In this document: piece after piece, positions 33,509 to 38,469 of the stretch
How positions within the stretch are numbered: position 1 is the stretch's first letter
How the letters are laid out: each line of letters begins with the position of its first letter
Assembly: GCA_028820495.1 (NCBI GenBank)
Contig: JAPPIX010000379.1
Span: 1-38,469 of the forward strand
Direction of reading: 5' to 3'
DNA length: 38,469 bases
Origin: Gammaproteobacteria bacterium
GTDB lineage: Bacteria; Pseudomonadota; Gammaproteobacteria; Pseudomonadales; Azotimanducaceae
Translations under genes and position numbers: made by a program
The notes under the pieces: model-generated
Told to the model about the DNA's origin: nothing
The model's input: only the letters and a program-made list of their open reading frames with translations
Database searches by the model: none

Positions 33509-33664
33509 ACTAGTCTCCGGGTTGAGCCTCCGCAGCCCCTTCAATTCAGACCGAGCCCAAAGGGCGCCGGCACCCGTGAATTTGCGACGAGCTGCGTGCG
33601 TTGTGTTCGGGCGGACGGCCTAGGCCATTGCCCCCAAGCGGCGGGCTTTATACCATAGATCGCC

Positions 33665-34477
33665 ATGTCCGCCAAAGCCACCACCGACGCCGACATTGAA
33701 GGCATGCGCCGCGCCGGGCGCCTGGCAGCGAGCGTGCTCGAGATGATCGGCGAGCACGTCAAGCCCGGCGTGAGCACCGATGCGCTCAACGACCTCTGCC
33801 ACCGCTACATCGTCGATGAGATCGACTGCGTGCCCGCACCGCTGAACTACACCACCGGCCGCGGCGTGCCGCCCTTCCCGCGCTCGATCTGCACCTCGGT
33901 CAACCATGTGGTCTGCCACGGCATTCCCTCAAGCAAGAAAAAGCTCAGGAACGGCGACATCCTCAACATCGACGTCACCGTCATCAAGGACGGCTACCAC
34001 GGCGACACCAGCAAGATGTTCATGGTCGGCAAGACCCAGGCGTTCGCCGAACGGCTGGTGCGGGTTACCCAGGAGTGCCTCTACCTCGGCATTGAGGCCA
34101 TCCGCCCCGGCGCCACCTTGGGGGACATCGGCCACGCCATCGAAACCCACGCCAAGGCCCACCGCTTCTCCGTGGTTGAGGAGTTCGGCGGCCACGGCAT
34201 CGGCAAGATCTTCCACGACGATCCCCATGTCATGCACTACGGCCGCCCGGGCACCGGCTCGGGCATTGAACAGGGCATGACCTTCACCGTCGAGCCGATG
34301 CTCAACGCCGGGCGGCGGCACATCAAGATACTGCCCGATTACTGGACGGTGGTGACCCGCGACCACAAGCTGTCCGCCCAGTGGGAGCACACCATCCTGG
34401 TCACCCGCGACGGTGCCGAAGTGCTGACGCGGCGGGCGGAGGAGGCCTTCGGGCAACCCGCCGAAGCAACGGCTTAA
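33665..34477 (+). CDS. map: Methionine aminopeptidase type I
   Basis: This 270-residue enzyme removes the N-terminal Met from new proteins. All metal ligands of the pita-bread fold are visible: Asp103 and Asp114 (N-I-D-V-T-V-I-K-D-G-Y-H-G-D-T-S), His177 (G-G-H-G-I-G), Glu210 (T-V-E-P-M-L) and Glu241 (W-E-H-T-I-L-V-T). Catalytic His85 lies in V-C-H-G-I-P. It is divergent from rpsB, the classic proteobacterial arrangement. A TATACCAT sequence lies about 10 bp before the ATG. glnD follows after a 143-bp gap that holds a repeat. Confidence 0.97.
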   Translation: MSAKATTDADIEGMRRAGRLAASVLEMIGEHVKPGVSTDALNDLCHRYIVDEIDCVPAPLNYTTGRGVPPFPRSICTSVNHVVCHGIPSSKKKLRNGDILNIDVTVIKDGYHGDTSKMFMVGKTQAFAERLVRVTQECLYLGIEAIRPGATLGDIGHAIETHAKAHRFSVVEEFGGHGIGKIFHDDPHVMHYGRPGTGSGIEQGMTFTVEPMLNAGRRHIKILPDYWTVVTRDHKLSAQWEHTILVTRDGAEVLTRRAEEAFGQPAEATA

Positions 34478-34490
34478 ACGCCTTGTGGTG

Positions 34491-34619
34491 GAAAGCGCAT
34501 TTCAACAGCCCAATCGAGGGCGGGACGCCCTCGCTCCGGGGTCCCGCTCGGGATGGACGTTTCGCCCTGGAGCGAGGGCATCTTGCCCTCGGACGGCGCG
34601 AAGCGCCGTTCCTCCGCGC
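34491..34619 (+). repeat. Dispersed double-hairpin repeat, copy 3 (longest)
   Basis: This copy fills the map-glnD gap. It contains AGGGCGGGACGCCCT near its start and then two perfect hairpins: stem GAGGGCA/TGCCCTC at 34574-34590 and stem ACGGCGC/GCGCCGT at 34593-34609 with a GAA loop. Related copies stand at 6991-7127 (same strand) and 28636-28680 (opposite strand). The second hairpin ends 11 bp before the glnD ATG, where no purine-rich ribosome site is seen. Confidence 0.82.
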
Positions 34620-34620
34620 A

Positions 34621-37239
34621 ATGAGTGAACCAAAGATTCCTGTCGCACGACTACGCCAACGGCTGGACGCCGCCGATGCGGCGTTGGCCAAGCGGTACTG
34701 GGCAGGCGAGGACATTGGCGGCATCGTCAGCGAACGCGCAGCCTTTTTTGACGGGCTGCTTCAGGAGATGTGGCGCGGGCACTTCAGCGCCGCGGCCCAG
34801 CGGGATCTGGCGCTGTTCGCAGTGGGCGGCTACGGGCGCGGGGAATTGCACCCCGGCTCCGACATCGACCTGCTCATCCTAGGCGTAAAGCCATCGAAGC
34901 ACCGAGCCGAAATCGAACCCTTCGTGCGGGCGCTGTTTGACCTGAATCTCGAAATCGGCCACAGCGTCAGAAACCTGGCGGACTGCAAGGCCACCATCAA
35001 GGCCGACCTCACGGTGGCCACGGCACTGTTCGAGCGGCGGTTGCTTACCGAATTGCAAAGCCCGGCGCTGCGGCGGTTGATCCACAAGCTCGACGCCTTC
35101 ATCGACCATCCGCGCACTTGGCCGGCCGACCGCTACTTCCAAGCCAAGCGGGCGGAGCAGGAGCGGCGCCATGCGCGTTTCGAGGACGTGGAGTCCGACC
35201 TCGAGCCCAACATCAAGGACGCTCCCGGCGGCCTGCGCGACCTGCAGACCGTGCTTTGGGTTTGCCGGCGCAAATACGGCACGGCGGATGCCGCTGAACT
35301 GGAACGCCTCGGCGTCCTCACCGGCCAGGAGCGGCGCTGGCTGAGTGACGGCCAGCGCTATCTGTGGTGGGTGCGCTACGGCCTCCATCTGGTCGCCCAG
35401 CGCAAGGACGACCGCCTGCAGTTCGAGCACCAACGCACTCTCGCCCAACAGCTTGGCTACGCCGACACCACCGCCCGGCCGGGCGTTGAGCGCTTCATGC
35501 ACGAGTACTACCGCTGGGTGCTTTCCCTGCGGGAGGTCAACGACATCGTCCTGCAATTCCTGGAGGAGTCGTTCGCACCCGCCCGGCCCAAGCGCGAGCG
35601 CATCAACGATCGATTCCAGATCAATGCGGACGCCATCGAGGCGGTTCACGACCGAGTCTTCACTGAGTCGCCAAGCGCCTTGCTGGAACTGTTCGTCATC
35701 CTCGCCAACCGGCGCGACATCGGTGGCGTGCGCGCCGCCACCATCCGCCTGATCCGTCAGCACTTGACATTGATCGATGACGGCTTCCGCAACGACCCGG
35801 GCAACAGCCGCCTGTTCCTGGAACTGCTCAAGGCCCCCTACACCCTGGTCACTCAGCTCACCCGCATGCGGCGCTACGGCATTCTCGGGCGTTACATCCC
35901 CGAGTTCGGGCAGGTCGTCGGCCAGATGCAGCACGACCTGTTCCACATCTACACGGTGGACGCCCACACCATGATGGTGATCCGCAACATGCGGCTGTTC
36001 CGCTACCGGGCCCAGGCCGAGCGCTTTCCGTTGGCCCACCACTGCGTGAAGACCATTCCCAAGGTGGAGCTGCTCTACATCGCTGGCCTCTATCACGACA
36101 TGGGCAAGGGCCGGGGAGGCGACCATTCGCAGATCGGCGCTCGATTCGCCGTCCAGTTCTGCCGCCGCCTAGGCCTGAACGACGACGACACCGAGCTGGT
36201 CGAATGGCTGGTGGCCGAGCATCTCGTCATGTCCGACACCGCCCAGCGGCGCGACATTCACGACCCCCAAGTGGTGCTTGAATTCGCCCGTTTCGTCAAA
36301 TCCGAACGGCGCTTGGACTATCTCTACGCGCTGACGGTGGCGGACATCACAGCCACCAACCCGACGCTGTGGAACAGTTGGCGGGCGACGCTTCTGCGCC
36401 AACTCCACGCCAGCACACGCAAGCTGCTGCGCGAAGGCATCGAATCGCCCCTCGACCGCCAAGCGACCCTGCGCGCCTGCCGTGAAAGCGCCACGGAGCA
36501 GGCTACCGCGCTGGGCCTGCCCGCCGCAGAGGCGCACGCGCTCTGGGCGCTGATGGGCGACGGCTTCATGCTCCGCCACTCCGCGCGCGAGATGGCGGAA
36601 ATCGCGGTCGCGGTGGCGAACCACGACCTCGCCGACGGACCCTTGGTGTTGCTGCGGCGGCGGACCAGCGAAGGCTCCGATGAGAGCGCCACGGAACTCT
36701 TCATCCACGCCCAGGACCGGGCGAATCTGTTCGCCGACACGGTAACGGCCATCAATCGGCTACGCCTTCGAGTCTATGACGCGCGCATCCACACCGCCGA
36801 CAACGGCCAATGCTTCAATACCTTTGTCGTGCTCGACCAGCACCGCCAACCGGTTCGCGGGGACGGCAGCGCGGTCATCGAATCGGTGGTCCGGGCAATC
36901 CGGGAATCCCGCATCAAACCGTTAAGCCGTCAACGGCTGCCGCGCCAGCATCGGCAACTGCATCGGCCTACGAAAGTCCGCCTTCAAAACGATGCCGGGC
37001 GATCCTATTCCACCCTCTCGGTCCACACCACCGACAGGCCCGGACTGCTGGCCCGGATCGGGGCGCTGTTTTCCGAACTGGATGTGGCCCTTCTGGCGGC
37101 GCGCATCGTCACCTTGGGCGAGCGGGTCGAGGACGTGTTCCACGTCCAGACCCGCGCCGGTGAGCCAATCACTGACGCAGAGGCGATCTACCAATTGGAG
37201 AACACCCTGCGCCAAGCCCTCGACAGCCTGCCCCCGTGA
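34621..37239 (+). CDS. glnD: PII uridylyltransferase / uridylyl-removing enzyme
   Basis: This 872-residue protein is the nitrogen-status sensor that adds UMP to PII proteins and removes it. Its domains in order are a nucleotidyltransferase (G-G-Y-G-R-G-E-L-H-P-G-S-D-I-D at 69-83), a GlnD middle domain, an HD hydrolase (Y-H-D-M-G-K-G-R-G-G-D-H-S from 491) and two ACT domains that sense glutamine (about 700-760 and 795-860). ATG 34621 gives the normal M-S-E-P-K start. The frame is open further upstream only through the repeat and the end of map. It overlaps dapC by 4 bp. Confidence 0.97.
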   Translation: MSEPKIPVARLRQRLDAADAALAKRYWAGEDIGGIVSERAAFFDGLLQEMWRGHFSAAAQRDLALFAVGGYGRGELHPGSDIDLLILGVKPSKHRAEIEPFVRALFDLNLEIGHSVRNLADCKATIKADLTVATALFERRLLTELQSPALRRLIHKLDAFIDHPRTWPADRYFQAKRAEQERRHARFEDVESDLEPNIKDAPGGLRDLQTVLWVCRRKYGTADAAELERLGVLTGQERRWLSDGQRYLWWVRYGLHLVAQRKDDRLQFEHQRTLAQQLGYADTTARPGVERFMHEYYRWVLSLREVNDIVLQFLEESFAPARPKRERINDRFQINADAIEAVHDRVFTESPSALLELFVILANRRDIGGVRAATIRLIRQHLTLIDDGFRNDPGNSRLFLELLKAPYTLVTQLTRMRRYGILGRYIPEFGQVVGQMQHDLFHIYTVDAHTMMVIRNMRLFRYRAQAERFPLAHHCVKTIPKVELLYIAGLYHDMGKGRGGDHSQIGARFAVQFCRRLGLNDDDTELVEWLVAEHLVMSDTAQRRDIHDPQVVLEFARFVKSERRLDYLYALTVADITATNPTLWNSWRATLLRQLHASTRKLLREGIESPLDRQATLRACRESATEQATALGLPAAEAHALWALMGDGFMLRHSAREMAEIAVAVANHDLADGPLVLLRRRTSEGSDESATELFIHAQDRANLFADTVTAINRLRLRVYDARIHTADNGQCFNTFVVLDQHRQPVRGDGSAVIESVVRAIRESRIKPLSRQRLPRQHRQLHRPTKVRLQNDAGRSYSTLSVHTTDRPGLLARIGALFSELDVALLAARIVTLGERVEDVFHVQTRAGEPITDAEAIYQLENTLRQALDSLPP

Positions 37240-38456
37240 ACCCACGCCTAGGCCAACTGCACGACTATCCCTTCCAGCGCCTCGCGGCACTGCTGGATGG
37301 CGTCTCGCCGGCCGCGCACTGGCCGCATGTGAGCCTGTCCATCGGCGAGCCCAAGCACGAGCCGCCCGCTGCCGTGGTTGAGTTTCTGGCCGATCGCCAG
37401 CGTCTGGCCGAGGGTTTGGGCGCCTACCCCGCCACTCGCGGGATCCCGGAACTGCGCGAGACCGTCTGTGCCTGGCTGAAGCGCCGCTTCGGCGCCGAAC
37501 TGGACCCCGAGCGGGGCGTTCTGCCGGTGTCCGGCACCCGGGAAGCGCTGTTCTCCTTCGCCCAAGCGGCGGTGGGCGCCAAGCCCGATCCAGTGGTGAT
37601 GCTGCCCAATCCCTTCTACCAGATCTACGAAGGCGCGGCGATTCTGAGCGGCGCCGCGCCCCACTACCTCAACGCCGACGCCGCCAACGGCTACCAACCG
37701 GACTTCGAATCGGTGCCGGATGCCCTGTGGGCGCGCACCGAAGTCATCTACCTGTGCTCGCCGGGCAACCCCACCGGCAAGGTAGTGCCCGCCGCCACTC
37801 AACGCTGGCTGATCGAGCAGGCCCACCGTTTCGACTTCGTGATCGCCGCCGACGAATGCTATTCGGAGATTTACCTCGACGAGAGCCATCCGCCCACTGG
37901 TCTGCTGCGTGAAAGCGACGCCTTGGGCAACCCCGGCTACGCCCGTTGCATCGTCTTCCACTCCTTGAGCAAGCGCTCCAGCCTGCCGGGGCTGCGCTCC
38001 GGATTCGTGGCCGGCGACGCCGGTCTGCTGGCGCGCTACTACCAGCACCGCACCTACCAAGGCGCCGCCCTGCCGCTCCACGTGCAGCAGGCCAGTGCCT
38101 TGGCGTGGCGCGATGAGGACCATGCGCGCCGCAACCGAGCCCTGTACCGGGCCAAGTTCGAGGCCGCCACGCCGCTGCTGAACACCGTCTTCGACGTCCG
38201 CCAGCCGGAAGGCGGCTTCTACTTCTGGGTTCCGACGGAGGAGGACGACCGGCAGTTCGCGCGCGCCCTCTTTCGGGACCTGAACATCAGCGTGCTGCCG
38301 GGGTCCTTCCTGGGCCGCGAGACCAAGGCGGGCAATCCCGGCGCCCATCATGTCCGCATCGCATTGGTGGCGCCTCAGGCGGAATGCGTCGAAGCGCTCT
38401 CGCGACTCACCGAGTGGGGAGCGCACCAGGCAGGAACGAAACCGATCCTGAGCTGA
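37236..38456 (+). CDS. dapC: N-succinyldiaminopimelate aminotransferase
   Basis: This 406-residue class I/II PLP aminotransferase has Asn178 (S-P-G-N-P-T-G), Asp206 and Tyr209 (A-A-D-E-C-Y-S-E-I-Y) and the PLP lysine Lys246 (F-H-S-L-S-K-R-S-S-L-P-G-L-R-S-G-F). The N-terminus (P-R-L-G-Q-L-H-D-Y-P-F-Q-R-L) and the place after glnD are those of DapC in beta- and gammaproteobacteria, in the lysine/meso-DAP pathway. GTG 37236 overlaps the glnD stop (GTGA). The gene is complete and ends 13 bp before the window end. Confidence 0.94.
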   Translation: MNPRLGQLHDYPFQRLAALLDGVSPAAHWPHVSLSIGEPKHEPPAAVVEFLADRQRLAEGLGAYPATRGIPELRETVCAWLKRRFGAELDPERGVLPVSGTREALFSFAQAAVGAKPDPVVMLPNPFYQIYEGAAILSGAAPHYLNADAANGYQPDFESVPDALWARTEVIYLCSPGNPTGKVVPAATQRWLIEQAHRFDFVIAADECYSEIYLDESHPPTGLLRESDALGNPGYARCIVFHSLSKRSSLPGLRSGFVAGDAGLLARYYQHRTYQGAALPLHVQQASALAWRDEDHARRNRALYRAKFEAATPLLNTVFDVRQPEGGFYFWVPTEEDDRQFARALFRDLNISVLPGSFLGRETKAGNPGAHHVRIALVAPQAECVEALSRLTEWGAHQAGTKPILS

Positions 38457-38469
38457 TTAGATTAGATTG

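Noticed and set aside
34879..36126. 415-residue open frame antisense to glnD
   Set aside because: High-GC shadow frame: no ribosome site, no recognisable motif, and it lies wholly over glnD with all its conserved motifs.
37248..38426. 392-residue open frame antisense to dapC
   Set aside because: Shadow of a complete PLP aminotransferase gene; the antisense product is low-complexity Gly/Arg/Val-rich with no family signature.

Overview
The window looks like a chromosomal segment of a high-GC proteobacterium, most likely a gammaproteobacterium. The housekeeping blocks rpsB-tsf-pyrH-frr-uppS-cdsA and, divergently, map-glnD-dapC are arranged as in that class. GC is judged by eye only. It looks very high at both ends and clearly lower in roughly 15.5-27.2 kb, which suggests that an accessory island was acquired separately. 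No tRNA, rRNA, integrase, transposase or CRISPR array was found.

Layout. 1-6.3 kb: acyl-CoA metabolism (thiolase-like protein, Zn-ribbon/OB-fold partner, an acyl-CoA dehydrogenase-type gene split by a repetitive 205-bp insert), a CNNM/CorC-type CBS membrane protein, a class III CoA-transferase and an aquaporin. 6.4-7.6 kb: a HigBA toxin-antitoxin pair, a dispersed repeat and a YbjQ-family protein. 7.6-15.5 kb: a type I restriction locus (hsdR, hsdS, broken hsdM) with passenger genes: a Fic protein with a small convergent gene, a PIN-domain protein with its partner, and an ATP-binding AlbA/Schlafen-type protein that seems to have lost its AlbA domain. 15.5-27.1 kb (minus strand): a seven-gene defence operon. 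27.5-28.5 kb: a PrdB/GrdB-type selenoprotein gene with an in-frame UGA and a bSECIS-like hairpin. 28.7-38.5 kb: housekeeping genes.

The most interesting region is the operon at 27127 down to 15557. Its first four genes match the single-strand DNA phosphorothioation set SspABCD: cysteine desulfurase, DUF4007 protein, large P-loop ATPase and PAPS-reductase-like sulfur transferase. The known restriction partners SspE and SspFGH are not present. Instead the genes run on, with 1-bp or about 10-bp junctions, into a histidine kinase that carries two separate GHKL ATPase modules and a 633-residue receiver protein with an expanded receiver domain and a long unassigned C-terminus. About 100 bp further is a helical protein with an R-x4-H motif like HEPN ribonucleases. 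My inference is a phosphorothioation module coupled to a phosphorelay and possibly an RNase effector. I know of no described system with this composition, but I could not search databases.

A second strong observation is the selenoprotein. Two ORFs are in one frame, separated only by TGA at 27950-27948, which is followed by P-V-C-H-Q-S and by a perfect 8-bp stem with a GUU loop 18 nt from the UGA.
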